A stretch of 64,000 nucleotides of DNA from Ilex aquifolium (Eukaryota > Streptophyta > Magnoliopsida > Aquifoliales > Aquifoliaceae): assembly GCA_951799425.1 (NCBI GenBank), contig OX637394.1, positions 46,480,142 to 46,544,141 of the forward strand. Direction: 5' to 3'. The translations under genes were made by a program, and so were the position numbers. The notes under the pieces were generated by a model that searched no databases, was not told the origin of the DNA, and was given only the letters and a program-made list of their open reading frames with translations. Positions 48,071 through 60,200 of this stretch are shown in pieces. Within the stretch, counting starts at the first letter, position 1; each line of letters opens with the position of its first letter.

Positions 48071-49839
48071 CTGAATATATATATCAGAAATATTGCTTAA
48101 AACGACAGCAAACTGAACATTAGTAAAATAATGAAAATATATTGATGCATGTTTTCTTGATTCTTGAACTTTCTGGTTCCTGCTGTTGCTCCAATGTGAG
48201 CTCATGGCATGAGATTTGTAAGTCATACATCATAGGCTTCAATAATCATTGGGGAATATAGCAAAAAATATAACATCCATCACACAAATGGACTGTCCTA
48301 TGTTTCAAAAGTAGTTGTTTGTTGTAAAAAGTGGATGCCAAATTATAATCTCTGGTGAGAAAGGAACGCCTAAAAGCCAATGGTGAACAACATGTTTAAA
48401 AAAATCAGCATTCATGATATTCTACCTCATCGAATTTCATGAAATTTTCAGTCGTAAGTCTAGCTTAAATGCAGCCACTACCTCAAAAGTTAGTCCCCTA
48501 CAATTTCTTATGCCCCTCAAGAACCTAGATGATTTTCAACATCACAAAGCAATCTACTGATTGATCCTTTGCTTGGAGACTCAACCTAGCTTGTTTCCTC
48601 CATAAATTTAAAAGGTTTATATCCAGTGCACAATCTACCAAACAAATATCAACATGTCAAGGAACACATCACATCATATCAAACCATGTAAAAACTACTG
48701 ATTGATTGTCAAATGAAAGTTAAAATAAATGAAAAATCAAAGGTGAACGAACATTGAACAAAAAGAACGTGTCAAAAACTTTCAAACACCCTAACCAAAT
48801 AATTGATCAATTTAGGTTACAAAGTAAACAGAAATTAAAAAAAATATATTGAACATCAAATTTATAGAACTTCACGCTATAAATCTAATATGCAATTTGA
48901 GTACACAAGATACACATTTTTTTTGTGGCACTATTCACTTGTATCAAAATGGAACCCATTCTGAAGTTTCACAAACCAATATGAAAACAGAGATTCACAC
49001 TGTCTCATGGAAACAAGAGATTTCCCTTGTGTACAATACTTGTAAGATTCTCAATCCTTATCATGTACATAATATCTACAAATTTGTTCGTTGAATATGC
49101 TCAAATATGAATTAAACTTCACAAATGAAAGCAACAGGACTGAGGAAATTTTAAGACCATCAGAAAATCATGAAGCAGGGATCCGTGAAATTAAAGATTC
49201 ATAATTTACCCTAAAAGTGAAATATTTATAACAAAACATTACTAAGCCGCAAGCACCACCGTATTCCCACACCCCCACACCCACACTCACAACTCACACA
49301 CGACAAGAAAAATTAAAACCCAAAAAATGAGAAAGAGAATCCACACAAATCGGGGAAAGTATTTATTCAAATCAGGGAAAGAAAAACAATTCAAACCGTA
49401 AGAATCCATTTAAGCACAGAGTCAGTACGAGTGTCTGATCGGAGGTGAAATCGCAGTGTTTCACATCGGCCTATCGTCAATTCGTGGTCGGAGTAGCTGA
49501 GGAATCAATCGAGTTTTCTTGCGGGATGGATGGAAAATATGGAGGAGGCGCATGTAAACATAGCTTGTTAAAGGGCCGATGTTTTTGTGAGAGAGAATCT
49601 GAAGGGGTGAAGTAATGGAAAGACAATCTGAAGCGGTGAAGAAACTGACAAAATGCACAAGACTATTTTGTGAGAACTGAAACAGCGAAAAAAAAGTGAC
49701 GTGCGTTGCATATAAATGAACCAGGATTCTGGTTTCATTAAACAAAGTTGAGGATAAAAATTAGGTAATATCATTTTTTGGGGGTAAAAAAGGAAAATAA
49801 ATTTTTTTTGGACATCCTCGCATTTAGAAGTAGTATAGA

Positions 49840-50379
49840 TGTGCTCGTTAAATTACAAGCTATAATATTACATAACTAGCAATAACCTCGTGTGTGAAGA
49901 TACTATACAATATTAAAAATCGAACTGATCTTACAATATTTGTATTTTAAATAAAAATTTAATTTTTAAATCATACAATTTTAAAATTAAAATAAAGAGA
50001 GAGGTGAGTGTAAATTTATGAGATTATTTAACATTGGAGAGTTGTTTAAGATTGAGGTTTGTGTAGAGAAGTTAATACTTTTTGGGTGAGAAAAAAAAAT
50101 TGGGATGAATTTTGTATCATCTGATCAAAATATATAAAAATTGAATCAATCATAACTGTTGTTGTACTTTTACAAATTAAGAATTTAACCTCCTACAGCC
50201 AGATTATTGGCTCATATTGCAATACCAAATGAATATAAATTTTGTCTGGCTTCCCGTTGAAGTGATAGTATCCGAATAGGCAATGAGTAGTTGACATGTT
50301 AGCAATTCATTGAAACATTCTACAAAACACCACTAGATAAAGTCAAAAGCCCATTCGTGGAGGTGGTGATTCATGATTT
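49840..50379. other. Non-coding gap with a second Helitron-like terminus
   Basis: A minus-strand-type terminus CTAG followed by CAATAACCTCGTGTG lies at about 49,876, close outside the 4-kb Helitron. The rest is A/T-rich, with no gene seen. Confidence 0.4.
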
Positions 50380-50701
50380 TTTTTATTAAGAAACTTATAA
50401 TTCATTTAAGTAGGAAATTGTTGGTTACAATTAGAGAACAAAAAAGCCCTAAACTAATCTGGAGGACAACTAACCCAATTCAAAGGAAGAGAGTTGCTCA
50501 ACTCCCATGCTGTCACTCAATGAGCTGCTCTATTAAAGGCTCTTGACTTGTGCAGAAACCTTAGATCAAGACAATTTGCAAGATATCTAATAGGCAAGCT
50601 TGCCTAACTATAGCGGCTTCTGCATAGAGGCTTGAGACTGCTGGGATTCTTTTTGCAATTCCATACAAGAAGTTCAAGAAGTTACCATTGATATCCGTGA
50701 G

Positions 50702-51868
50702 TAGGGGTGTTCACCCTACCCTACGGATAGGAAATATGCTCTTCCGTGTCGGATAAATACTTTTGTAACTATTAATTTTTGAATCATTTTAACAATTTAA
50801 TTAAATAACATGCACCAATTTAACAACACAATAAATCAATAACACTAAAATCTAAAACAACTACAACAACAATTATAATAAAACACAAGAAAGTATGAAC
50901 ATCAATCCACCATAATTAAATCATTTTCCCAAACGCATACGTTCAAAGAGCAAAACAGCAGAACCCATGTCCCCATTTTTCCCAAACGCATCGAGCATCG
51001 TGTTATTAGATACAATACATGGTTCAGATATTTCATCAAACATAATATGTGTATGTTTAAGGTCAGTCTGTCCAACATACAAGACAACAAAGCACGTTTG
51101 CACAAATGGGTCGTTTGATACACCCCGTTTGATGACATGGGTATGGAGGGGTTTGCCAATAAGTGAAGCCAAAGAAGGTGAAGAAGAGGCTGCTTTGATG
51201 AGGGAAGGGAAGGTGTGGCTATTGGATGGTGCTTGATGAGCAAGCATATATGTGAAGAGGAGTATGATTCTGTGCGGTAGGCCAAAGTTGAGGTAGGCTC
51301 TGATGAGAGTACTGTAGAGGAGTGTGTTCATCCATTTGAATCTTGGTGAAGTGTGGGAGTTCAAGAGGAGGTGATCGGATCTGCAATATAGGAGGTTTTC
51401 TACATAGGATAAAAATCCATGGATCTACAACATAGGATCTGCAACTCAGATCAGACGCGATCAGATCGCGCATTCATCTGCAACTCATGACCAGATCGCG
51501 CATAGATCTGCGTTCAGACCTTCCAAGCCAGACCACACTAGAGAGAGAGAGAGAGAGTACCTGGGTGGGAATCGGGACTGGAAGTCTGGAACGATGAAGG
51601 AGAAGCAGTGGAGTGAGGTGTGAGGCGCAGGCACTCTCGGGACTCAGTAGATAAGGGTTTTTTTTAGTTTATATATATTAATTAACACGGGTAGGGTAGG
51701 GTAGGAATACGAAAATGGATGGTTATTCCGCATTCCTACTCGATTTAATCGGAAGACCAAAAACTCTTCCGCATTCCTACCCGATTTTTGCGGCTAACCG
51801 TTCAATAGGGTAGGGTAGGATCAGGTAGGGTAGGAACTTGTGGCCAATCATAAATTTGAACACTCCTA
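50702..51868. mobile_element. hAT element carrying a PPR gene fragment (Pack-type), 1,167 bp
   Basis: Termini TAGGGGTGTTC (50,702) and GAACACTCCTA (ends 51,868) are inverted with one mismatch. Flanks TCCGTGAG (50,694-50,701) and TCCCTGAG (51,869-51,876) are an 8-bp target duplication with one mismatch. GGGTAGG/TACCCGA motifs cluster near both ends. The left 225 bp also occurs, inverted, at 6268-6595, but the sequence from about 50,926 on does not; it is a captured PPR fragment plus 5'-UTR-like sequence with a GA run (51,541). No transposase is present. Confidence 0.85.
50921..51364 (-). pseudogene. Pentatricopeptide-repeat (PPR) protein fragment captured in hAT
   Basis: 147-aa open frame. 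It shows the N-terminal run of plant PPR repeats: LYSTLIRAYLNFGLPHRIIL, SHTFPSLIKAAS, GKPLHTHVIKRG, FDEISEPCIVSNNTMLDAFG and MGSAVLLFERM. These fit the P-L-S spacing of organelle RNA-editing PPR proteins, which bind RNA one base per repeat. It lacks most repeats and any E/DYW end, and it stops in hAT sequence at about 50,930. Related sequence further up (to about 51,473) looks like the 5' part and leader of the donor gene. It is not a functional PPR gene as it stands. Confidence 0.75.
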
Positions 51869-51876
51869 TCCCTGAG

Positions 51877-52302
51877 TACAATTCCTATAGCTGTTTTATA
51901 CTCTTTGAACGCACCATCACAGCTTAGCTTTTTCCTTTGCTGCATCTGGGGAGTATAACTTTTTGTATGATTAGAACCACTAGGAGAAATTCCTTTTGAT
52001 CTTTTTTTGATTGACACTACCTCACTCCACAAGCATTGTGCCCTTAAGATCGTGCCAGGGGCATTAGGCTCTTCTTGATTAAAAATCATTTGATTCTTTT
52101 CCAAGATTCATGATGAAACTTGGGAAAGAAAGCTAGTTTCAAAGTTTGTGTTTCAACTCGGATGCAGGAGTAAAGAGGAATGACTTAGTGGTTAGTGCCT
52201 TTTTCATCTTGCCTCTTGGTGTAAGGTCTCACCAAGTCCTCTCTCCTATATGAACAGTGACACGAAAAAAAGAAAAAAAACTCAGATACAAAGATTGAAT
52301 TT
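51877..52302. other. Remaining LINE fragment sequence and gap
   Basis: The first 230 bases belong to the RNase H-like fragment on the minus strand. From about 52,110 to 52,300 I see no gene. The start of the next ORF is only open from a TGA at 52,258. Confidence 0.4.
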
Positions 52303-52827
52303 TTGAGATCAACATTGTCATCAAGCCAAGCAAGGAGAGAAACCTCTTCACCACCTGAAGCACCCCTGCAGCAACAGGAACAACCCCAGGGACAGAATGT
52401 GTTCGACGTTGCAATGTTCAAAAATATTGACCAGCAAGTCTGGTATGACAGTTATTTTTATTCCAAAACTATTATTGCCGAGAGGCATGTTATATATGAA
52501 GATTTCGAACAAATAGGGGTTAGACAAAATTTGGTTGCGCGAGGTTGGCTTAATTATGTAAAATTGGTTGGTCCTGTATATGAATTCTTGGTCCGAGAAT
52601 TTTATAGCAATGCAAAAGAAATCTGGCCAAGACAGTTTTGTGTCTATGTTAGGGGGGTTGTGTTCCAAGCTACACCAGCTATCATTGCTAATTTTCTGAA
52701 TTCGATCCCAAGATATCAAAACCCACAGTATCCCTATACCGCATTGCTTGATATGACTATTATTGTGATTGAGTTGACTGAGAACCTGGAATATGTTTGG
52801 GGTAGGCAAAACAAGTACATAAAGTAA
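52303..52827 (+). pseudogene. Transposase_32-type (putative plant transposon protein) ORF fragment
   Basis: The frame is open from after the TGA at 52,258 to a stop at 52,827; there is no ATG at its beginning, and the first in-frame Met is at MFKNIDQQVW. A Ser/Gln/Pro-rich leader is followed by WYDSYFYSKTIIAER, then GWLNYVKLVGPVYEFLVREF, then VYVRGVVFQATPAIIANFLN. From memory this order matches the plant Transposase_32 domain found in Athila-like and related retroelement ORFs. It ends early, with no downstream retroelement domain, so it is probably a truncated remnant. Confidence 0.55.
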
Positions 52828-53009
52828 GGGGACTTAACTGACAAGTATAGAATCCTGAATTTGATAACGGTGAACAATTTGTTGCCCCAGTCCTAGAAAA
52901 ATCAAATTTACACTAAGAGAACCTATTTTTTGTATGCCTTTAGAATGAGACACACCATTGATTTACCCACTTTTTATCATGGACCAAATGATGTTGATTG
53001 TGAAAATAA

Positions 53010-53415
53010 AAAAAAGTAACATTCAAATACAAAAAAAAGTTATGATTTGGATACAAAAAATAATACATTTAAACACAAAAAAATAGTAACATTTAAACAT
53101 AAAAAAAATTGAAACATTCAATATTAATATTTTTAAAAAATAACAACAGTAACATGTTCAACAAAAATTGTAACATACTTAACAATAATTATTTCTCTCA
53201 AATTCAAACGCAAAAAATAGTACCATTCAAACACAAAAAATAATATTATTCAAAAATAAAACAAATAGTAACATTGAATATTAATATTTAGTAAAATAAT
53301 AGTAGTAACATGCTCAACAAAAACAGTAACATGCTCAAAATAATAGGAACATGAACAGTAACATACTCAACAAAAGTAGTAACATGAACAGTAACATAAT
53401 AAAAAAAATAGTAAC
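53010..53415 (+). repeat. Degenerate AGTAACATTCAAACACAAAAA tandem repeat
   Basis: About a dozen imperfect units combining GTAACAT with CAAACACAAAAAA or CTCAACAAAA. Non-coding. Confidence 0.75.
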
Positions 53416-53609
53416 ATGAATTTGATATATATATATATACCACTTTTCTCACCATAGCACTACCACCATCACACCATCGTCACCTCCCGAGCAACGTCAA
53501 CCATCACGTTATCATCACCTCCACAACAACGCTCACCACCACACAAAAGCTCATTCAAGTTCCACTTCGATGGCTCATTTTTACTTCACACCATCATCTC
53601 ATAACAACC

Positions 53610-53616
53610 CAGCGTG

Positions 53617-53649
<33 letters not shown>

Positions 53650-53750
53650 CGAGAGAGAGGGGGAGAGAGAGAGGGTTTTGAATTTGATATATATAGAGAG
53701 AGAGAGAGAGAGTGCTTTGAATTTGAATTTTAAATTTATGATGGAGATTT

Positions 53751-53782
<32 letters not shown>

Positions 53783-53830
53783 TCTTTGAATTTGAATTTT
53801 AAATTTATGATGGAGATTTTATTGACATAT
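53610..53830. repeat. TA/GA microsatellites with a duplicated 40-bp segment
   Basis: TATATA-GAGAGA runs at about 53,615-53,670, 53,685-53,715 and 53,750-53,782. Each of the last two is followed by a copy of TTTGAATTTGAATTTTAAAT then TTATGATGGAGATTTTAT. The ORFs here come from the repeat. Confidence 0.85.
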
Positions 53831-54044
53831 TTTAATTGACCTTGAATTAAGGGATAACAATTTTCAAAATAGGAAATTAATTTAACTTCCTTTCAAGGAA
53901 GGGTATTTTTGAGATAAAAAAAAAAGTGGACTTAAGTTATTACATATAATTTTAAACATGGACTTAGCCTCTTATAAGTTTCCTTACCGGACTTATCTCC
54001 AAACAAGTACATCTAGGGGGACTCACTTCCAATTTTCACTTTTC

Positions 54045-54150
54045 TAAACGAGCCAAGTTTAAACAATTTTTTAAGTTCGTTTAAAAAAATGAGTTTGACG
54101 GACTTGGCTTGAGCTCACAAAGCTCGGCTCGATTATCAGCTCTAACTATG
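54045..54150. repeat. Degraded hAT MITE remnant
   Basis: ACGAGCCAAGTTTAAAC ... GGCTCGATTATCAGCTCTA resembles the MITE at 46,052-46,183, but its left end and target duplication are not clear. Confidence 0.45.
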
Positions 54151-54479
54151 ATGAACTGTTTATTTGTCTCATTTAATAGATAATCTAAATGAAGGGGTCG
54201 ATTGAAATACGTTACACAGTTTAGGGAACAAATTAGAATAATTAAAAATTTAGGGATTAGTTCATGGGGTATTTATGAAATTTACGCAAAAAAAAAAAAA
54301 GAAGAAGCTATAGGTGGTGAAGTCATTAAAAAGTTAGGGGAAATCACACTTAGTACATAGTAAAAATATAAAAAAATTAGTTATTTCTCATGCCTGAGGG
54401 CGCGGAGTAATAAAAAAAAAAGTCAACATATTTGTATTCACACTCAAAATCAAATCGCAAACATAGATGAGAGATAAAG

Positions 54480-54900
54480 AAATTCAAGCACCGATTGTAG
54501 TGGGGGTGAGCGGTGGTAGTGATGGTGGGAGACGGTGATGGTTGTGGTGGGTAAGACGATGACCGTGGTGGTAGCAGCAGTCGTGAGTGACAATGGTGAT
54601 GGTTGTGGTGGGTTTTGAGTGACGATGATGGTAGTGACGGTGGCAGCGGTGGTGGTGGTGGTGGCTGTGGTGGAGATGACGATAGTGATGATGGAGGCAG
54701 CGGCGGTGATGGTGGTGGTAGTGGTGGTGGCGGTGGCGGTGGCGGTAGTGGTGGTGGCGGCAGCGGTAGTGGTGGCGGCGATAGCGACCGCGGCGGCGAT
54801 GGTGGTAGTGGTGGTGGCGGTGGTGAGGGTGGTGGTGGCAGAGGTAGTGGTGGTGGGGGTGGGGTTGGTGGTGGTAGATGTAGTGGTGGGGCGGTTTCAA
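54480..54900 (+). repeat. GGT/GGC/GAT triplet-repeat tract
   Basis: About 400 bases of interrupted GGTGGTGGC and GATGATGG triplets, strongly G-biased on the + strand. Long ORFs appear in several frames and on both strands (poly-Gly, poly-Val, poly-Pro, poly-His), which is what a triplet repeat gives. The G-run density would allow G-quadruplex formation. Confidence 0.85.
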
Positions 54901-56246
54901 ACACTATTTTTTAAAAAAAAATACTTATGAGAAATAATTCCTAAAAGTACTTCTAAAAAGTCACTTCAAACACACCCTTAGAAGCCAATTTTTCCTATTA
55001 AATATATGGTGTTAATATTAGCCGTTAGATTAACTTTAAAGTAAAATTTAAAGCGATCTTAACCGCGAATAGCAAAAGTCATTTTGTTTATCTTTTGAGA
55101 TTTGAATTGTATTGCACTTTATTATATAGATTTATCATGTACCCATCTGTCAAGGTAGTAGCAATGCATTACGTAATTGTACGTGAATAGTTTTTATACA
55201 CAAAAATTAATAAAATATATTAAGTATATGTATCTATAATATAAAAACTGTGTATGCTTCAATAAGTTCATCTGATAGTTTCAAAAAAACTCATACAACG
55301 GCCACCAACGTTCCTCTCAAAACCATTCATATTGCACCATGCTTTCACGTACGAATTATCCCTAGTATCTTTATATATCATCTCAAATTTATCAAATATA
55401 ATTTTATATTGTTCATATTCTATTATAAAGATTCTGAAAATTTTGTATGATCCCAAAATTCTTTGTTGTAACTATAAAAAAATATAAAAAAAGAAATAGT
55501 TAAAGTTTTATTTTTTTTAGAATTTTATGATTGAGATTCATTTTTTAGTGATATTTGAGAAATTAAATTTCTTTAAATTAATTTGATTAGGATTCCACTT
55601 ATAATTCCTTGAATAAAATAAAATTAATTGTCAATATACTAATCACATTGAAATTTTACTGAAATTAGGAATTATTTAGGTCAATTGGGATAAGATTTAA
55701 TATACTACTAATATTTATTAAAAGTCTAAAAAATTCAAGTTTTATTTAAAAATACACTACAATATCTATTTTTACATAAAATCTTAGTATAACTTAGAAA
55801 GTTTATTGTGACTGAAGAATTATACTGATGTAACATAAATTAATTTTAAAAAACTATATATACGATTATTTTTTATTTTAGAAATGAAAGAATTAAACTT
55901 TTTGATGAAAAGAAAAATATACATATGTAGGCATAATGTTATATTTATATATGAGATGAGTAATATTAAATTTATAAAAAAATTGAAAATTTTTTGGACA
56001 CTTTATTAAAAATATAACGATACATATTTTTTAAAGGTAATATAGTCAATCAATTTTTTTTATAGAAACTAATATTTATATATTTAATTGTGAAATGATA
56101 GAGTGGTCTATTTAGAGATTTAAATATTCAAGGATATGATTATAATTTAGATATTTAATTGTGCAATGATAGATTAGTCTTTGCAATCCTTTATAAGGAA
56201 AAAATAGAGATGCAAAAGTTTTTTATCTTAAGTTTTTTTGTATGTA
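54901..56246. other. AT-rich non-coding DNA with Helitron-like debris
   Basis: A terminus-like AGTAGCAATGCATTACGTAA is at about 55,150, resembling the TAGCAATGCAACACGT terminus at 56,247 but lacking CTAG. The interior is similar to the element at 32,866. No gene. Confidence 0.45.
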
Positions 56247-56926
56247 CTAGCAATGCAACACGTGCATTGCATGTGAAAGTTTTCTTTAAAATATTTGATA
56301 AAATACAAAAAAAAATTAATTATATAATTAAATTAGATATTATCTAATATTCATCATACTTAAATTGTTTGTATTGTGGATGAAGAGAAAAAGATGCATA
56401 TATCGATTTTTTGACCCTGGAGATAAATATTGTATCAATGAAGTTGTCGATGTGTTTTAGTATTAGAGTTTTAGAAAAAAAGAATAATATTTTTATATAT
56501 CGTGTTAAGAGTAACATGACCATCTACAAATTTTGTAAAGATAGAGATTTAGATGATATATTAGAGATAGTTTGTTATTTAAATATAGAGGGATATAATG
56601 ATAATTTATATATTTAAATATAAAAGACATGCTAGTCTTTATAATATTTTATAATGGCAAAATATTGAATCAAAAGTTTTTCATGTAAGTTACTCAATAG
56701 TATTTTTATATATGCTGTTAAGAGTAACATGATCATCTAAAAGTTTTGCAAAGATAGAGATTTACATGATATATTAGAAGTTAGTTTGTTATTTAAATAT
56801 CGAATAATATAATGGTAATTTAAATATTTAAATATAAAAAAATATGTTAGTCTTTATAATATTTTATAAGGGTAAAATAATGAATTAAAAGTTTTTCATT
56901 CAAGGTATTTTTATTAGTAGTATAGA
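56247..56926 (-). mobile_element. Helitron-like element, 680 bp
   Basis: The minus-strand 5' end is TCTATACTACTAATAAAAAT at 56,926, preceded by A. The 3' end is CATGCAATGCACGTGTTGCA then TTGCTAG, ending at 56,247 before T. It contains an internal direct duplication: the ATAGAGATTTA and CATGATCATCTA-like segments repeat at about 56,490-56,600 and 56,705-56,800. No coding capacity. Confidence 0.7.
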
Positions 56927-56950
56927 TATAGATGTATATAAATGTATGTA

Positions 56951-57285
56951 TCTATACTACTATAAAATGTCAATAAAAGTGAAAAAAAATTATTTGACTA
57001 TTTTACCCTTAATCAATGTTATAAAGTTTACGAGATCCTCTCATTTTTTTTCATTTTTTTCAATTAATTACATACTTTTTTTCATATCCTTTCATCTTCT
57101 TACATTAAATATAGGAAAAATTGCACCCAGACCCCTTGAGGTTTGTCACTTAATCACTCAGACCTCCTGACATTTGAAATATTACACACAGACCCCCTAA
57201 AATTTGTACGCGCTTAGCACTTAGACCCCTGTTGTAAATATATATGTTAATAAATTACACGCAGATCCTCTGAAATTTGTAAACA
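56951..57285 (+). mobile_element. Helitron-like 5' end (+) joined to a GACCCCTT repeat
   Basis: TCTATACTACTATAAAATGT at 56,951, preceded by A, is a 5' terminus in the + direction. A 3' terminus on this strand was not found. From 57,117 to 57,283 lies a copy of the dispersed repeat also at 8361 and 61,858. Confidence 0.5.
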
Positions 57286-60200
57286 CTAGTTGATGTACAC
57301 GTGCGTTGCATGTGAATCATCATATTTTTTTCTTGATCCATCTCTAATTCATTTAAATATTCTTCAACTAATTTCCCAAAACCATTAAGAAAACTCACTT
57401 AGCACTTTTATGGTCAATACTTTCTAGATGTGTTTCGTTTTCAAAAAAGATCTAAGATTTAATTGGTAATTTTTTGTGTTTGTCAAATACAACAAGTTGA
57501 ATTTTTGTAATTTGTTCCACCTTAAACTATGTGTCAGTTAAATGTATTTTCCTATCTAACCTCTACATTTTCTACAACCTTAGGTGATGGGGAAATAATG
57601 TTATAGAATTTCTATTTTACTCCCACATAACTCAATAAAACAATGGTCGGGCAGCCTGAAGTTGTCCTAAATTAAATCATCTTGAATCAGTTTGTTAGCC
57701 CCAATCAGTTGATGTTCCTTTCTGAACTTAACAAAAATTGAGTGAAAGAGGCAAACATATTCCTTATCCACAAAGCGCAATAAACAATTCTTCTTAGTCT
57801 TTTGTTTGATAGGGAAGAACCATGAGAATGCAAGTTAAATTATAGGACTCTTATGAATTTTATTGTTAAGAGGCATACTAACAATGAAGAGATGAGTTTA
57901 GAATCAAGAATGTTCCCTTCACAAAATTAGCATAGGAATAAGATTCAAGAGATTGTTTTGCACCTATCCTATAAACATAAAAAGTCACCTTCTATTATGC
58001 ACTCTTAAAAGCCTTAAAAAAATGGCCAAAATTGTTGATTTGATGCCTAAACTTGCTGTTTTCAGCTTAGAAAAATGAAAGAATTGGATATCCTTCAAAG
58101 TTTCAAATAATTCCTAGGTAACTACGGCCATGTGTGGACATGTCTCTTAATGATGATGAGCTGCAACAAATTAGATCTAAAATATTGTTTAAAATAATTT
58201 GAAGTATAATTAAGTTAATCAATGATTTAATTGTGATGGCATAATGAGTTCACATGAAAAATCCAAAATCCTTCAAGCATTACCCGTGCTTAAGACTCTA
58301 ACCACAACTTGGAGATGTATGCATAAATATATTCATATGTACATGGTACATATATCTACAACTTTAGATTTATCTAACTGGACATAAATTGAATAGATAG
58401 GAACCTCACAAAGCAACATTATTAAAGAGTTTAATATTAAAAAGATACTTGATTTTCAGTTAAATAAAAACCTATCAAAGTCATGAATACATATTACAGA
58501 GTTCTTAAAGAGTACCTCAAATAAAAATTTTGCATAAGGAGTTGTGTGTGTTTATTAGTGGGAGCATATGCGCATTTCAGAGGGGCCATGTACATGTATA
58601 ATAAGGAAAAATCATAACTTAAACAAAATTCATAGGAATAAGCAGCAAAAAGAGACATGAACATGTAGTAGAGTGAGATTTTTAACTTTCACTGGTGCTT
58701 CAAGTTTAGAGATCTGCGTGAAGTACCTAGAGAAATAGGCAGATTTGGGTTTCAAAAGGAAGATGAATACAATTAAGTGCACAAACAGGACGAATCCAAG
58801 TAAAAGCACTCCATCCAAAATCTTAAGATCTGAAGATCAATCTAATCAATCCAATTAACAGACAATGTGCCCAAGCCAAAAAGAATTGTTGTGGGGAAGA
58901 AAGATAATTGGTACTTGTTGATGTAGTGCAAACACAAACAATTCGTGTGAAAGCTAGAGAGATAGAGAGAGAAAATGATGTGTTCCAATTGGAAGATGGA
59001 AACTCAATAGAGTTCTAATTGAGAAATGTAATATCCAGTAACTCAATGTTTATATATTACTATTATTAATTGACGGTGTTATTAGTTTTTAGGAAGTAAG
59101 AATACGAAAAGATATGAAATCATTAGAGCAATTAAGTAGGGTATAGATAATTAAATAAATAAGGATATAGTTGACTTTAATTTTTTTTATAAGGACATAA
59201 TTGTCAATCAAAAGTTTTTCACTTTTGTTGACATTTTATAGTAGTACTAGTACTTGCCCGTGCCTGAAAACACTACATTACTCGTAAAAATTGTAAATAT
59301 TTTTTTATAAATAAAGGCAATGTATAATACAATTTCAATAATACTACTCTCAAATTGATATTATTCAACATGTATGTAGAACATATATAATCAAACATTT
59401 ATATAATGAAAGTCACGCTACAACTATTACAACATATTAATTCAAAAATCTGAAAATATATAATTATTATTGATTAAACATCCATAATTTTAACATTTTT
59501 AATAAACTTTATCTCAAATTTCAAAAAAATATAACTATTTGTTTTTCTGCATGTTTCTACCTAAAGTTCATAACATTATCTCTGCACCATTTTTCCAATG
59601 TAAGTTCGTATAACTTTTGTGAGGAAAACATCCAAAAGTTTCACATAAATTCTCGTAAATGTAAAAAATTTTGTTGAGAAATTAAAATCAGTTTCCATGT
59701 GAGCTCAACTTAAATATTCGTAAAATTCAATCGAATTTAAGTTTAGGTGGGGCTATTCCCACCCTACAAATTTTCATTATCATCCTATTTAATTTCTCAT
59801 TATCAAACTACTAAGTCCACCCCTTTTATACCCACCACATTAGTAACTAAGTCCACTCCATATTACATACACCTCATTTAATAAGTAAACTCACCTTACA
59901 TTTTGTCGTAATTAGGGTTTCACTCTCTATTTCATCTCATGCACTCACAATAGTACTTTTTAATATGAATTTTTCTAGTGAGATACAGGTTAATATTACT
60001 TCTCAATTTAATTCTATGTTTGATTTCCTGTTTGTTGTATGAATTTTCATTATTTTTGGTATGTTTTGATATCCCTGTCAAGTTTAATAATTTTTTATTT
60101 AGAATTTATATGTGTGTATATATATGTATGCTTCCAGATTAAATATTTTTTTTATCTTGTTTAGGTTTTACATCTATGCTTGTTATTTTTTTTTCTTGTT

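Larger units (their letters stand above)
45830..49839 (-). mobile_element. 4-kb Helitron-like element carrying exon-like gene fragments
   Basis: The minus-strand 5' end is TCTATACTACTTCTAAATG at 49,839, preceded by A. The 3' end is ATGCGCAATGCGCGTGTGCA then TTAACTAG, ending at 45,830 and followed by T. The sequence before CTAG can fold (ATGCGCA with TGTGCAT). The A/T flanks fit Helitron insertion. No Rep/helicase is present, so it is non-autonomous. It contains a nested hAT MITE and two spliceable exon-like segments. The long distance between ends makes the pairing likely but not certain. Confidence 0.6.
50380..52104 (-). pseudogene. LINE-type RNase H-like domain fragment split by an hAT insertion
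   Basis: Minus strand, upstream part (52,104-51,877): CDGAFKEYKTAIGIVLRD, the first strand with catalytic Asp of plant non-LTR-associated RNase H (RVT_3-like). Downstream part (50,693 down): GIAKRIPAVSSLYAEAAIV, with the helix Glu, then a stop at about 50,552. Removing the hAT element at 50,702-51,868 and one 8-bp target copy joins the two parts in frame through LRD to NGN. The 3' end shows an AATAAAAAAAA-like tail near 50,385. No reverse transcriptase is visible, so it is a fragment. Confidence 0.7.

Noticed and set aside
49461..49745. 94-aa ORF at the 5' end of the 4-kb Helitron
   Set aside because: No domain; the sequence looks like leader or promoter DNA, and no intron joins it sensibly to the 48-kb exon-like segments.
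54377..54904. Pro-rich extensin-like 175-aa ORF
   Set aside because: It is the antisense reading of a GGT/GGC triplet tract; equally long ORFs occur in other frames.
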